Shown: positions 1-10,457, numbered from the stretch's first letter. The stretch is 64,000 nt of DNA from Brachionus plicatilis (GCA_010279815.1 QEOQ01000469.1:173853-237852); one strand, 5' to 3'. Numbers and translations: made by a program. The notes: generated from the letters alone by a model not told the origin.

Positions 1-343
1 AGTTTAAGTAATTTACCGAAATTAATGTTTCAAAAATCCCGATTAAAAAAAAAAACTCTGACGATACATCGGTGACTGAATATCAATATATTAACTGAAT
101 AAGCTTTAATTCTACAAATCGAATCTGCACTAGATAAAAAACAAAGAAAACTCCTGAAGAATATTGAATCAATACGAAATTTTAGTTGCTGGCGAAAAAA
201 AAATTAAAAAAAATTATGTGTTAATTAGTTGTTATAAAACCTTTTCTCTCATAAAAAAACGCTGGCTACTTAGATGCGAGAAAATAAATAACTTAAACCT
301 AGACAAAGCTTTAAGTAAGAGGCAAGTAGTAACTTAATTATCT

Positions 344-478
344 ATTGGTGGTGGTCAGGGTATGAAAAAATGCAACTGTTATGGTCAATGTATGACAAAT
401 CGATGAGGTTGCAAAAAATCCCAGTTGTTGTGTAACTCAAGATATCATGGAGGCAATTCAAGCTGCAAAAACAAATAA
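344..478 (+). pseudogene. Cys-rich C-terminal tail of an integrase-type transposon protein, broken
   Basis: The plus-strand frame reads a GGGQG motif, then KKCNC, GQC, GCKK, LLCNSR, HGG and SSC before a TAA at 476-478. This spacing matches the Cys/His-rich tail that follows the integrase domain in KRBA2-like/GIN-type transposon proteins of lophotrochozoans (from memory of the family). It is a remnant: a TGA at 404-406 stands where a Cys codon (TGT/TGC) is expected, a Tyr replaces the expected Cys before HGG, and an in-frame TAA lies upstream at 335-337. The integrase core is not visible upstream. The identification rests on the Cys pattern alone. Confidence 0.45.
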
Positions 479-1331
479 ACTTTTTTTAATAACCCTTTTT
501 CAGTAATTTACTAAAAATATTCCAGTAAATTACTAAAACTTAAAGAGAAAAATATTTTTTTCTTTATTTTGAAGATATACGTTCAGTGATTTACTAAACT
601 GGTTTCAGTAAGTTACTAAAATAAATAAAAAATTTACGAGACCAATATAAAAAGACCAGTAAATTTACAAATTTACGTGTTTAAGAAATTTACGGTAACA
701 TATACATTTAAAAATAAAAGCAATTTAAAAAAAAAAATAACAAAAATCGTGTTACCTTTTGGAGATTTTTCCTTAAGTCTACTATAGCGGGACTACATTA
801 GTCATTCTGCTTTGTTAATTTAGTTAAACTAAATTACCGTAGAATATTAACTATTGTTATTAAATTCTGATGGACAAATTGAAATGTGAATTTCATATAT
901 TAAAAAGTATACAAAAATTGAACAGACAATTAAGTGTCTATTTTACAATTAAGTAAAGAATTCAGTTTGTTATATACATAAAAATGACTAAGATTATTTA
1001 ATATGCAAAATTCAAAAATATAGAATTTAAAACAAAAAATGGTGTTGTAGTTCTCTCAATAACTACAACACCGACTCTAACCATCTAAAATGTCTTTAGT
1101 TTCACAGTAAAATTCTACTGTTTTAGACATTTGAGATTGAGAAGAAACTTAGAAACTTATTTTGTTTTCTTTTCTCTTTTTTTGTTATTATCTTTATTAA
1201 TTTTTCGAGCTAAAAGCGGCCATTTATTAATAAAGTTATCACTTAATTTCTTTCTTTATTTTGTATGTTATAGCTGCGAACCACCAGATCAATACCAGAT
1301 TATTTAATTTTTACAAGCAAATAAAGCAGTG
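479..1331. other. AT-rich non-coding stretch with short degenerate repeats
   Basis: No coding signal was seen. Several imperfect copies of CAGTAAATTACTAAA lie between about 500 and 625, and short ACGTAAA-like motifs follow near 670-700, resembling the mariner-type MITEs elsewhere in the window. Confidence 0.5.
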
Positions 1332-1335
1332 GACT

Positions 1336-1677
1336 ATTAATTGAGGCAAAATATAATTTATTGTACATTTTTATATTTTTACATTTTTACATTTTTGAGA
1401 GAAGAAAAAAAATCTCAAAATCAAAATATCTAAAAAAATTTTCATTCAAGAAAAGTAATAATAAATTCGCAATTACTTAAAAAGGAGTTTTAGAAAAATT
1501 TAAATGTAAAAACCAAGGATAATTTTTTGAAAATCCCTTTTATTTAATTGCGAATTTATTTTTACTTTTCTTGAATGAAAATTTTTTTAGATTTTTTGAT
1601 TTTGAGATTTTTTTTTCTTCTCTCAAAAATGTAAAAATATAAAAATATACAATAAATTAAATTTTGCCTTAATTGAC
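1336..1677. repeat. Palindromic MITE-like inverted repeat
   Basis: The left arm (about 1336-1475) and right arm (about 1545-1677) are near-perfect reverse complements separated by a spacer of roughly 70 nt. The ends read approximately TCAATTAAGGCAAAAT. No clear target-site duplication was found, so the superfamily is open. Confidence 0.75.
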
Positions 1678-1995
1678 TAATTTACAAAATTTTAATTATT
1701 ATTTCTTTTTTCATAAATTTACACTGCAAAATTAAAGCTTGTTCATCAAAAATAAATAAATTAAAATTTTAATTATAAATTATAAGTTATAAATTGCTTT
1801 TTTGATAACAGGCTATAAATGAACAAAATAAATTCTATTTATGCGAAATTGAAATTTTGAATTTTTGATAAGAGTTTTGCAAAATATTAGTCGAAAAATG
1901 ATGCAAATTTTGGATGAGCAGAGCATTGTGAAATTTCATTCAAAAAGAAAAAATGCAATTACTTTTGTTTTTATTGAAAAAGCATATTCTTTATA
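1678..1995. other. AT-rich intergenic stretch with a solo MITE end
   Basis: No gene was seen. GCATTGTGAAATTTC at about 1923 looks like a single terminus of the MULE-type MITE family that has a complete copy immediately to the right. Confidence 0.4.
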
Positions 1996-2229
1996 GGCAT
2001 TGTGAAATTTTATACAAAACTTCCAATACAAAAATAAAAAAACTTTATATCTTTTGTACTAAATGTCAAAAACCTATTCTGTAAATGAAACAAAGTGTTG
2101 TTTCACCTTCTGCGGAAGTCTGCAAAATCTATGCGAATTCTGCAAAATTGCTCGCTATTTAAAAGTATTAAAAAAATAAATAATTATTGATAAATTTGCA
2201 CAGATTTTTGTTAGAAATTTCACAATGCC
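1996..2229. mobile_element. MULE-type MITE, 9-bp TSD
   Basis: The ends are GGCATTGTGAAATTT and the reverse complement AAATTTCACAATGCC. They are flanked by TTCTTTATA (1987-1995) and TTCTTTATG (2230-2238), a 9-bp duplication with one mismatch. The interior carries the TCTGCAAAA words typical of this family and is closest to the inner element at 46672-47025, sharing the AATGAAACAAAGTG segment. The right half is shortened. Confidence 0.8.
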
Positions 2230-2366
2230 TTCTTTATGTGCAATAAAGTAATATATTAGAAAATAAATTTTTATTTTCTAATGTATTACAAAAAAAAATA
2301 AATAAAAAAAATTCGAAGATGAAATAATTTCAGCATTATATTTGTATTAAAAACCCAACGCTATGT

Positions 2367-2909
2367 GGCAAATTGAAGTTTGAGATCAAGATTAATAGAT
2401 CAAAATATAAATTGTCATATTTTATTTAATAATAGAGAAAAAACTTTTTTTCCAAAGCAATTACTTGACATCTCATTTCAAGTTTATTTTATTAGTTAAA
2501 ATTTTAAAATTTCTCTTTTATTGAACTTTAATAGGTTTAAATATTTTATTTGAATTTAATGAAAACTTACTTTTAAAGACAAAAAAATTTACTGTTTTAA
2601 AATTTAAAATTTATTTGAGTGGGAAAATAAGATTATTTCAGTTTGAATGAATTGATATAAAAGTTATAAATTTGAATTTTTAAAATTAACTTAACCTGAA
2701 TTATTAAAATTATTGATTAATTATTGATAAATAAATTAGAGATCAATCATTTGATGTTAATTTGATAATGAACCATTATTAGACATAACATGTCTAGTGA
2801 TGTTTAGTATTTATTTCTTAAAAATTATCAAAATCATTTGATTAATAAAGTTTTTAAATTTAAAACGATCGTTTTGATTTTATAATTTGATCTCAAACTT
2901 CAGTTTGCC
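2367..2909. mobile_element. hAT-type palindromic MITE, 8-bp TSD
   Basis: The termini GGCAAATTGAAGTTTGAGAT and the reverse complement at 2890-2909 form an inverted repeat. They are flanked by CGCTATGT (2359-2366) and CGATATGT (2910-2917), matching at 7 of 8 positions. The interior segment at about 2730-2830 recurs at 14615-14755 and, inverted, at 19380-19470. An 8-bp duplication is usual for hAT elements. No protein is encoded. Confidence 0.75.
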
Positions 2910-2917
2910 CGATATGT

Positions 2918-4254
2918 GAGTATCACTATTGGGTAATTGTTTTTTGGTAATGTAAAAAAATCAATGTAAATTGTATTTTCTAAATTAATATACTAAAAGA
3001 CTTTTTTCTTTAGCTTTGCAGACTACTTCGACCTATGGTTCAAATGCAATTCGAATAAAGCGATGTGTCTTAAATAAAATCTCAAATTGTTATAATATTT
3101 TTAATTTTTTTAACACCTTTATATAATTATACTAAAATTTCATTTAATCTCATTTTTTAATTTTTCATTATTTTCAAAAAAGTAAATAAAAAAATTTCTT
3201 TTTATTAAAATATTCTTAATCAACTTAACAATTTTGAAATGTAATCTTTCAATCTTACACATCGTAAAGTAACGTAAATTTTTTAAAGAAAAATTACTTT
3301 ACTATTTAGGGGATTTTCAAATAAATTTTAATTTTAATTTATTAAAAAATTTTTTCAATTTTTATTTGAATTTCACAATACACTAATTTCGTGTCTAAAT
3401 TTATTTTTTATTAAGTTTTAAAAAAAAACGATTTCTTAAAGCTCTAAAGCTCTTTTTAACATAATTTTTTAAAGGATATAGGGCAAAATGAAAAAAAAAT
3501 CAACTAAACTTAAGATAGTTCCGATCTTTCGATTTTTATATATTTTTGGGTGAAATTTATACACCACCATAAGAAATTGGGTGAAATATTTGGTAATATT
3601 AATCAAATTTTTAAATGTAAAATTCCGTATAAACCAAGTGTCATAGCACTACTGGAATTATATAAAAAATTAAATTCTTTAAATTTAAAAATAATTTGTC
3701 TTTTAATAATAAAAATTTATAGCAATCAAGAATAAAATTTAAAAAAATAATTTTTTTGAAAAGATGCCTTTTTTTATGTTTTGGTGTTTATATTCTTAAA
3801 ACAGTTACAGGCGTTTATCGTCCTGCTGGCAATAATCGCGACTTTACCAATCTATAACTGAATAAATATTTAATTATTAACTCAAACGTTTGACTCATTG
3901 TATGAAAACATAATTTATCTAGCTAATTTCAATCATGATTTTTTTAAATTTTAAAATATAAGGAAACGAAGAGTCTATTCAATTGTTGTATACCTTTTAA
4001 ACAAATACATTTAAAATAAACAATTAAAAAAATCTGACTTTTTTTTTTTTGCAAAACTCGGACATTACCAATCGTGACAATTGTCCGCGACATTAAAAAA
4101 AATTAATAAACAACATCTAAATTTATCATATATTTATTTATACAATTTAATCTTTTTTTGGATTAAAGTTAACTTTAAAAAAAAAAGGTTAATCAAAATG
4201 TCTATTTAAATAATAAACCTGCCGGCAAAATAAATCATTTTAGTTTAATTGATC
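2918..4254. other. AT-rich intergenic region upstream of the channel gene
   Basis: No convincing gene was found. The open frame at 3550-3735 lacks an ATG start, has AT-driven composition and matches nothing I recognise. Promoter elements of the downstream channel gene could not be distinguished from background. Confidence 0.5.
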
Positions 4255-5757
4255 ATGTCAAAATTTTTATTTGAAAATAGGAATTTTGTTCCGGACTGTG
4301 TCACCATGAGTAACATTGAAGCGGGACATGAGGAGCCATCAGCAGACTCGGTGCCCAATCTTGGAAGAGAGTTCATAAAATCGATCAAAAAAATGAAGTC
4401 TGCTGCAAAACCAAAAATTGTCATCAGTCAAGACTGCGACACGAGCTGCTGTCAAAACCCAGCAGTAAATCAGCATGCATCATTGTCTGTAAATGTGGGC
4501 ACCGAGAGGACAGAGGAGACCAAAAGTGGCCTGTCACCAGGCAAATATTCAAACGCTTCTTCAATTAGTGCGGCCATAATGTGCCAAAATTTAATGAGCG
4601 AACACGAGTCCAGAGCTCACTTTGGCCATTACCTGGTGGAGACTAGAATGGTTATTTTGAAAATAGGAGACATAGACACTTTGAATGAGAAGTTTTGTGC
4701 CGAGGCGTTCATAGAGGCTATTTGGATAGACTTTAATTTAGATTGTGGTCAAAAATATGACCCGGACAAAGACTGGAACCCCAAACTGCATGTTCTGAAT
4801 TGTCTGGGCGAGCTAAAGCAGCAAGTTTGGCACAGTCAATATTCTATCAAGGAGTACGAAGACTCGGAAAAAGAGAAATCAAACGAAAAGCCATTCATAG
4901 TGGAAAATAACTACATGTATTTTTACAACAAGGGCTTCAAGCAGATTAACTTTGGTTTTTTTGACAAGGCAAGTGTGATTGTGGAACGAAGGCGAATAAA
5001 TGGACAATTTTGGCAAACTCTGGATCTCAAAAACTTTCCTGCTGATGTGCAAAACTTGACCATAACTGTGAGCAGTCTGAGACAGGCTAGTGAAATTGAG
5101 TTGTACCAGTCGAAAGAAAAGCCCAGCTCGGTCAACATAAAAGCATTTGTTGACTCGCAAGAGTGGAAGTTGTACAACCACATAACAGTGAGCGAGTACC
5201 TCAGAGATAGCATTCTTTCGGTGGAAACTTTTCCGGCCATTGACATCACCATTAATGTGGCCCGCAAGCCAACTTTTTACTACTGGAATGCGTTTTTCTT
5301 GATTTTCCTAATAACCATGGCCAGTCTGAGCATATTTTCTATCCGATGTCATCTGAATCAAAATCGCATTCAAACAACGTGCACTCTTTTGTTGACTTCG
5401 GTCACTTTCAAGTGGATCACAAACAGGTCGCTTCCCACTGTTTCCTACATGACCTCGCTGGACAAGTACTCGATTGCTTGCATGTTGTTGCTGTGCGCCC
5501 AGTGTCTGTGGCATGCCATCTCAAGTTCCATGCTGGAAATAGAGCAAAAATGCGACTATCCATTCGCCATGTATGACCATGTTGCTTTTTTGTTCTTCTG
5601 TTCTGTGTTCAGTCTAATCCAGGTGGTTTTTTTTGTGTGGTTGTTCAAGAATGCCTATAGGAGGAGAAGACTGCTCAATAGACAAGAGATGGACTATGCC
5701 AATGAGCTAAAAGGAAAGAGATCGACGCGTTTAAAGTCAATGCTTTACGGCATTTAA
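4255..5757 (+). CDS. Pentameric ligand-gated ion channel subunit lacking the Cys-loop cysteines
   Basis: This single-exon 500-residue protein has the Cys-loop receptor fold: a ligand-binding domain (about 125-340), M1 at about 342-362, M2 at about 371-393, M3 at about 404-424 and M4 at about 443-465. The Cys-loop position reads QTLDLKNFPADVQNL. The FPxD core is kept, but Gln and Leu replace the two bridging cysteines. The M3-M4 loop is only about 20 residues, and no hydrophobic signal peptide precedes the roughly 120-residue N-terminal extension, which contains a CDTSCC cluster. Loop-A-like and loop-D-like motifs (W-N-P-K-L; A-I-W-I-D-F) remain. The first ATG in frame is used. AATAAA lies at 5801-5806. 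It is probably a plasma-membrane channel subunit; ligand and ion selectivity cannot be predicted. Confidence 0.85.
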   Translation: MSKFLFENRNFVPDCVTMSNIEAGHEEPSADSVPNLGREFIKSIKKMKSAAKPKIVISQDCDTSCCQNPAVNQHASLSVNVGTERTEETKSGLSPGKYSNASSISAAIMCQNLMSEHESRAHFGHYLVETRMVILKIGDIDTLNEKFCAEAFIEAIWIDFNLDCGQKYDPDKDWNPKLHVLNCLGELKQQVWHSQYSIKEYEDSEKEKSNEKPFIVENNYMYFYNKGFKQINFGFFDKASVIVERRRINGQFWQTLDLKNFPADVQNLTITVSSLRQASEIELYQSKEKPSSVNIKAFVDSQEWKLYNHITVSEYLRDSILSVETFPAIDITINVARKPTFYYWNAFFLIFLITMASLSIFSIRCHLNQNRIQTTCTLLLTSVTFKWITNRSLPTVSYMTSLDKYSIACMLLLCAQCLWHAISSSMLEIEQKCDYPFAMYDHVAFLFFCSVFSLIQVVFFVWLFKNAYRRRRLLNRQEMDYANELKGKRSTRLKSMLYGI

Positions 5758-6382
5758 ACATTCAATGTTGGAAATATTTATTTTAGAACATTTTTTTTTT
5801 AATAAAAATTTTTCAAAATTTATATTTTTAAATCAGTTCAAGAAGATTTATTGAATGATATTCTTTAGGACCGGCATTGGTCAAGATTGTGAAAAAACAA
5901 CACCAGTTGGAGAGTTGTGTAATCGCCTCCATATCAAAATAACAAGTATTAAAATAAGAAATTTAAAACAACAAAATCAAAACAACTAATTGAAAATAGC
6001 GTGTATTAAAATAACATTACTTTTAAATAAATTAAAAACTAAAAAAGATCAAAAAGATCAAAATAAAATAATACTAATTAAAAATTACGAATGGAGAGTT
6101 TGACTCTATCTATTAATTCTTTAACACTTAATAAGCATGTTAAAGCTTTTATTTAGTGTTGTAAATAAATAGCATTTGAATTTACTTTTAAATACTAAAA
6201 TAAATTTTTAATTTTGAGTTTGAATTTAAACAAATTTTTTATTTTAGTTTAAATTTTAATCCAAATTTTATTCTAGTTTAAATTTGAATTCAAATTTAAT
6301 GTTTAATTTAAATCGAAATAAATCGAATAATTTGTTCAAATCGCCAATTTGATTTACAACACTACTTTTAATACATTATCAC
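5758..6382. other. 3' flank of the channel gene
   Basis: AATAAA at 5801-5806 is the likely poly(A) signal. The rest is low-complexity AT-rich sequence without a recognisable gene. Confidence 0.5.
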
Positions 6383-7456
6383 TAGGGTTGGGAATTCGAA
6401 ATCGACACTTTCGAAATTTTGTTAAAAAATAGTGTCGATTTCGATTTTTTGATTTCGAAATTGACCAAAATCATAATTCAATGGTTTCGAAAAGTAAAAA
6501 TAAATTTCGACACTGAAACTCAGTTTCGACATCCAAATAAAAATTTCGATTTTAAAACTAAGTTTCGAAGTTAATTAATATATTCAAAATTATAAAATAA
6601 CATTCGGAATATTTTTTTTCTTTTGAAAAAATAAATCAATCAATTAAAATTAAGTAATTGTGCTTTGAAAATTAAAATTATTTTTTTCATTGTTTTATTT
6701 AGGATCTTTATTAATAATTTTATATACAGACTAATTTTTTTAACAAAATTAAAAAGAAAAGTAACGCAATACAAAGCGGTTTATTCAGTTAAAAAAACCC
6801 TACCTAACTTTTTTAAACAAAAAATAAACAACAGTTTCGGTAAATTGAAGTTTATGATCAATTTTTGATGCTCAAAATCATCAAATCAAACTAAAACTAT
6901 AAAATAAATTTTAATCTTTTAATAGAATTAGTGCAGAGGTAAATTTTGGTTTTAACATACTTTGTAACATCTAAAGGAAAAAACTGCAAAAGTCTGCAAA
7001 AAAATTATCCACTTAAAATAACATCATTTCGATGGTGTGCATTCTGCATTGTACATTTTGATATTGCAGAGTTTATTTTTTTATTTAACATAGTATGTTA
7101 AATCCAAAAATGTATCTCTGCATTATTTCTATTAAGAAATAAAAATTTATTTAATATTTTAGTATGATTTGATCATTTTGAGCATCATAAAAAAGATCAT
7201 AAACTTCAAATTGCCACAGTTTCAACTAGTATTTTTAATAGCTATTTCAACGTGAAAATTGAAGTTTTAGTTTCGAAACTAAAATTGCATTTCGACATTA
7301 AGTTGTAAAATCTACAATATTATATAAAATTCAAAATTAAAATTTTTAGTTTCGAAATCATTTCTTAATTTCAATTATTAATCAAAATTAAAAATAATTT
7401 CGAAATTTTTTTTGTTTATAGTCGAATATTTTTTTTATTTCGTTTTCCCAACCCTG
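6383..7456. mobile_element. hAT-type MITE with TAGGGTTGGG ends, 8-bp TSD
   Basis: The left end is TAGGGTTGGGAATTCGAAAT and the right end is its near reverse complement (CAGGGTTGGG in reverse). Both sides are flanked by an identical ATTATCAC (6375-6382 and 7457-7464). Subterminal regions are dense in TTTCGA words on both sides, which looks like a transposase-binding array. The CAGGGTTGGG-type terminus plus 8-bp duplication is characteristic of hAT elements. There is no transposase. It carries a second element (6839-7215) inside it. Confidence 0.85.
6839..7215. mobile_element. Nested hAT-type MITE, 8-bp TSD
   Basis: The termini GGTAAATTGAAGTTTATGAT and GATCATAAACTTCAAATTGCC (in part) form an inverted repeat flanked by identical ACAGTTTC (6831-6838 and 7216-7223). 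The ends belong to the same family as 2367-2909, but the interior is different and contains TCTGCAAAA words. Confidence 0.8.
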
Positions 7457-7691
7457 ATTATCACAGAAAAAAAAACGCAGCTACAGAATCTCAGCAAATA
7501 ACATCAAAATTTTAACATCTAAAGAATGAAATTTGTCGCCAAAATATTTTTATTTTCATCACCAATTTTTTTTTAAATTTCATCAAAAAAATATAAATGA
7601 ATCAATTAAAATAAATTCATCATCAAAAAACACGAAAATTTAGATTAATTAAACAGAAAGTATGCATTGAAAATTTTTTCGAAGTGTCTAT

Positions 7692-7797
7692 TGACACATA
7701 GTGTTGCAATAAATTATTTTAATGACACACTTTGTTGCAATAAATTATTTTAATGACACACTTTGTTGCAATAAATTATTTTATTGACACACTATGT
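7692..7797. repeat. Left terminal array, about 3.4 units of 31 bp
   Basis: The units read approximately TTGACACACTTTGTTGCAAT followed by AAATTATTTTA. The array is inverted relative to the one at 10304-10456. Confidence 0.8.
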
Positions 7798-7891
7798 ATA
7801 TCCGACAAAAAAACCATGCTTATTTTTGAAATGTTTAACTTAAAAAATCTTAAATTTTTGAAAAATAATAAAAATAATTCATAATTTAACA

Positions 7892-10021
7892 ATGGATGAA
7901 TTTGATGTTGAATACAAAAATTTGGATTTTTTTGACGAAAAATTCGAATCTTTCCAACATTTGAAAAATGAACTCGATAAGTGGTGTGATCTTAACTACG
8001 TACCTATTAAGACTCGTACTTCAAACCGCCTTAAACTCGATGATGAAGTCTCCAAATTGTTAATATATTCCAGCGTCTATTTTACTTGTGTACATTATGG
8101 TGAACACCGTGCTAGAGTTACAACTGGCACGAGGGTCCATCAAAAGGTCTATGCTACTAACTGCCCTTTTAAGATACATATTAAAGCTGATATTTTAAAT
8201 CGAAATATGTACGTATGTAATTATGAGTTAAAACACAATCATTTAATTGGACCAGAAATATTTTGTAGCTACCCAAAGAACCGACGACTAGACGATAATG
8301 AGCAAAAAGAAGTCGAGAAATTGTTGGCCGTCGATCCAGTTCATCGAAAGTTAAAAAGACATATCACAGTGAGCACAAATAAGGCAATTACTAGCTACGA
8401 CATTTACAATTTAAAGGCTAAAATTGTTAACAAACAAAACAATTATGTAAACGACGAGGGTAAAAAAATAAAAAATTTAATCGAGAAATTAAAAAACGAA
8501 GACATTGACAACCAAGTTGTTTTTTGTTTGGATGAAGATAGTCAATTAAAATGTTTATACATTCAAACAAATTTTCAAGCTGACTGGTTTAAGAATTACG
8601 ATACTATTGTCCATATCGATGGTACATTTAAGTTGAACGTAGAAAACTATTTGCTTTATGTGTTACTGGTTCAAGATAGTAATTGTCATGGTAGACCAGT
8701 TGCTTACTGCTTGATGAAAAATGAAACCAACGAAAACTTAGAATTTTTTTACAAAACGTTCGTCGAATACAACAATGTAGAGTTTGTCAAACTCGTAATG
8801 GTCGATAAAGATTTAAGTAATTTATATCTAATTCCGAATTTTTTTCCAAATTCTGTAACTCTATTGTGCGTTTTTCATGTTGTCAAATACTTAAAATCTG
8901 TCGTTGGGAAGTTGGTTGCTAGTCAGTGTCTAAAAAATGATTTCATGGAATCAATACATGGAATGATTTACGCTTTAAACGAACAGGAATATAATGACAA
9001 TTATACCGAACTAAGAGAACGTGCCAAAAAATTTAAAGATTTTTTATCCTATTTTGAAAAAAACTGGCACAGTTGTCAAAAGTTATGGGTCAGGTATTTT
9101 AGACAAAAATTACCAACGCTTGGTACCCACACTAATAACCATTTGGAGAGCTATAATAATAATATAAAAATATCGATTAAACCTCAATCTCATCTAACAG
9201 AGTGTATTGTAGAGTTGATGACCATTACAAAAGAATTTCTCCATAAGGATATTCAAAACAATTTGAATCAGATAAAGACGAGAGTTTCAAGGACTTCTAG
9301 TTCATCAATCGTAAATGAATTGATTTCAAAATTAGAAGACACTGCGGCTGATTTAATTTTAAAACAATACGACTTAATGAGAAAAAAGAGTTATAATTAT
9401 AAACGTTCGGGTGAAAACGATTTCAAGATTGAGTCGGATTCAGAAGTTTATCATGTTCAAGTCGATCTAGATAATTTAGTAAAATGTGAATGTGATTTTA
9501 CTCTAAAGTATATGCTCCCTTGTCGACACAGTTTGTTTATTTGTGAATTCAATATTTTACTGAAACCGTGGTTTCATAAGCGTTATTTGAAACTTTCACG
9601 GTCTAGTGAAATCAATCCATTAACTGAATCTCAATCAATTGTAAGTTCTCAAAAGCCTTTATGGGATTGGACTAAAGACTGTATCCGACCAAGTACACCA
9701 GAACAAAAATTTAGAAAACTTAAAAATATTTTTGAAGATTTAACGAATGTTATATGTGCTTCTGGCGAGAGTGAATTTAACGATCAACAAATGAAATTAG
9801 AAAACTTTTTGCATTCATTGCAAAACAATACACACAGAGAAGAAAGTGGTCACTCGCTTTGCAATCAATCAACTCCAAGTTCTAGTCAAATGTTCAATTA
9901 TATGCTCAAAGAATCGCCGCATCGAAATATTAGTATTTCAAATAGTGTAATTTTTAAAAAAAAAGATTTTTTAGAGAGCGAGGATAGAACTTTAAGTTTT
10001 AATGATGAGACAATTGATTAG
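7892..10021 (+). CDS. MULE transposase with SWIM zinc finger (ZSWIM3/FAR1-like)
   Basis: The visible 709-residue protein has an N-terminal FAR1-like zinc-binding region (about 55-120, with C66, C91 and the HNH at 115-117) and a MULE-type DDE domain: D243 in HIDGTFK, D305 in MVDKD, C326/H329, and E419 in NNHLES. A SWIM finger follows at C532-x-C534 ... C544-x-H546. These are the expected catalytic and zinc residues of Mutator-like transposases. The gene is intronless and starts at the ATG after AACA. The frame closes with TAG at 10019-10021, but clearly coding sequence continues in the same frame (next entry), so the stop is probably a recent nonsense change. It would act in the nucleus on its own termini. 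Confidence 0.85.
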   Translation: MDEFDVEYKNLDFFDEKFESFQHLKNELDKWCDLNYVPIKTRTSNRLKLDDEVSKLLIYSSVYFTCVHYGEHRARVTTGTRVHQKVYATNCPFKIHIKADILNRNMYVCNYELKHNHLIGPEIFCSYPKNRRLDDNEQKEVEKLLAVDPVHRKLKRHITVSTNKAITSYDIYNLKAKIVNKQNNYVNDEGKKIKNLIEKLKNEDIDNQVVFCLDEDSQLKCLYIQTNFQADWFKNYDTIVHIDGTFKLNVENYLLYVLLVQDSNCHGRPVAYCLMKNETNENLEFFYKTFVEYNNVEFVKLVMVDKDLSNLYLIPNFFPNSVTLLCVFHVVKYLKSVVGKLVASQCLKNDFMESIHGMIYALNEQEYNDNYTELRERAKKFKDFLSYFEKNWHSCQKLWVRYFRQKLPTLGTHTNNHLESYNNNIKISIKPQSHLTECIVELMTITKEFLHKDIQNNLNQIKTRVSRTSSSSIVNELISKLEDTAADLILKQYDLMRKKSYNYKRSGENDFKIESDSEVYHVQVDLDNLVKCECDFTLKYMLPCRHSLFICEFNILLKPWFHKRYLKLSRSSEINPLTESQSIVSSQKPLWDWTKDCIRPSTPEQKFRKLKNIFEDLTNVICASGESEFNDQQMKLENFLHSLQNNTHREESGHSLCNQSTPSSSQMFNYMLKESPHRNISISNSVIFKKKDFLESEDRTLSFNDETID

Positions 10022-10207
10022 ATTGACCAAACCGATTTTGATCTGTCACCAGAAATAAAAGTTAACAAAGTGGTTAACCGTGTAGGTAGACCTAAAAACA
10101 GCAAAAAAAAACTGGGTTTTTTTAATTTAGATAAGCCTAAAAGAGGAATAGAAAAGGACGTTGATAGTCTCAGCCCTATCTCTAAAAGAACCAGATCAAA
10201 TAAATGA
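10022..10207 (+). pseudogene. Basic AT-hook-like tail of the MULE transposase, cut off by a nonsense codon
   Basis: Directly after the TAG the same frame runs 61 codons to TGA at 10205-10207. It encodes a charged tail containing NRVGRPKNSKKKLGF and PISKRTRSNK. GRPK within a basic stretch is an AT-hook-like motif that commonly ends MULE/ZSWIM-type transposases. Uninterrupted frame and sensible composition argue that it belonged to the protein. Confidence 0.65.
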
Positions 10208-10303
10208 ATTTTATGTTATTTTTTTTTATGTTGCTTCCGGACTTAAATTTTTTTTATGCGATTTTCTTTGAATAAAATACTTTGTTTTGTTTATTTTTAA
10301 ACA

Positions 10304-10456
10304 CTCATGTGTCAATAAAATAATTTATTGCAACACTATGTGTCAATAGAGTCACCCTTATTTTTAAACACTCATGTGTCAATAAAATAATTTATTGTAA
10401 CATAGTGTGTTAATAAAATAATTTATTGCAACACTATGTGTCAATAGAGTCACCCT
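10304..10456. repeat. Right terminal array of the MULE
   Basis: This is an inverted copy of the 7692-7797 array, with the outer segment TGTGTCAATAGAGTCACCC present twice. The internal spacing suggests a tandem duplication of the transposon end. Confidence 0.75.
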
Positions 10457-10457
10457 T

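Larger units (their letters stand above)
7681..10457 (+). mobile_element. MULE transposon with tandem-repeat termini
   Basis: A SWIM-finger MULE transposase gene is bracketed by inverted arrays of a roughly 31-bp unit (core GACACATAGTGTTGCAATAA). The right end carries two copies of the outer sequence ending GAGTCACCC (about 10351 and 10456), so it has been partly duplicated. The outermost left sequence is degraded and no exact 9-bp duplication was identified, so the boundaries are approximate. Confidence 0.7.

Noticed and set aside
3550..3735. 61-codon open frame between the MITEs and the channel gene
   Set aside because: It starts at GTG, consists of Lys/Ile/Leu/Asn from AT-rich DNA and has no recognisable motif or splice context.
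4879..5576. Open frames on both strands inside the channel gene
   Set aside because: They are shadows of the real coding frame, favoured by its higher GC content.
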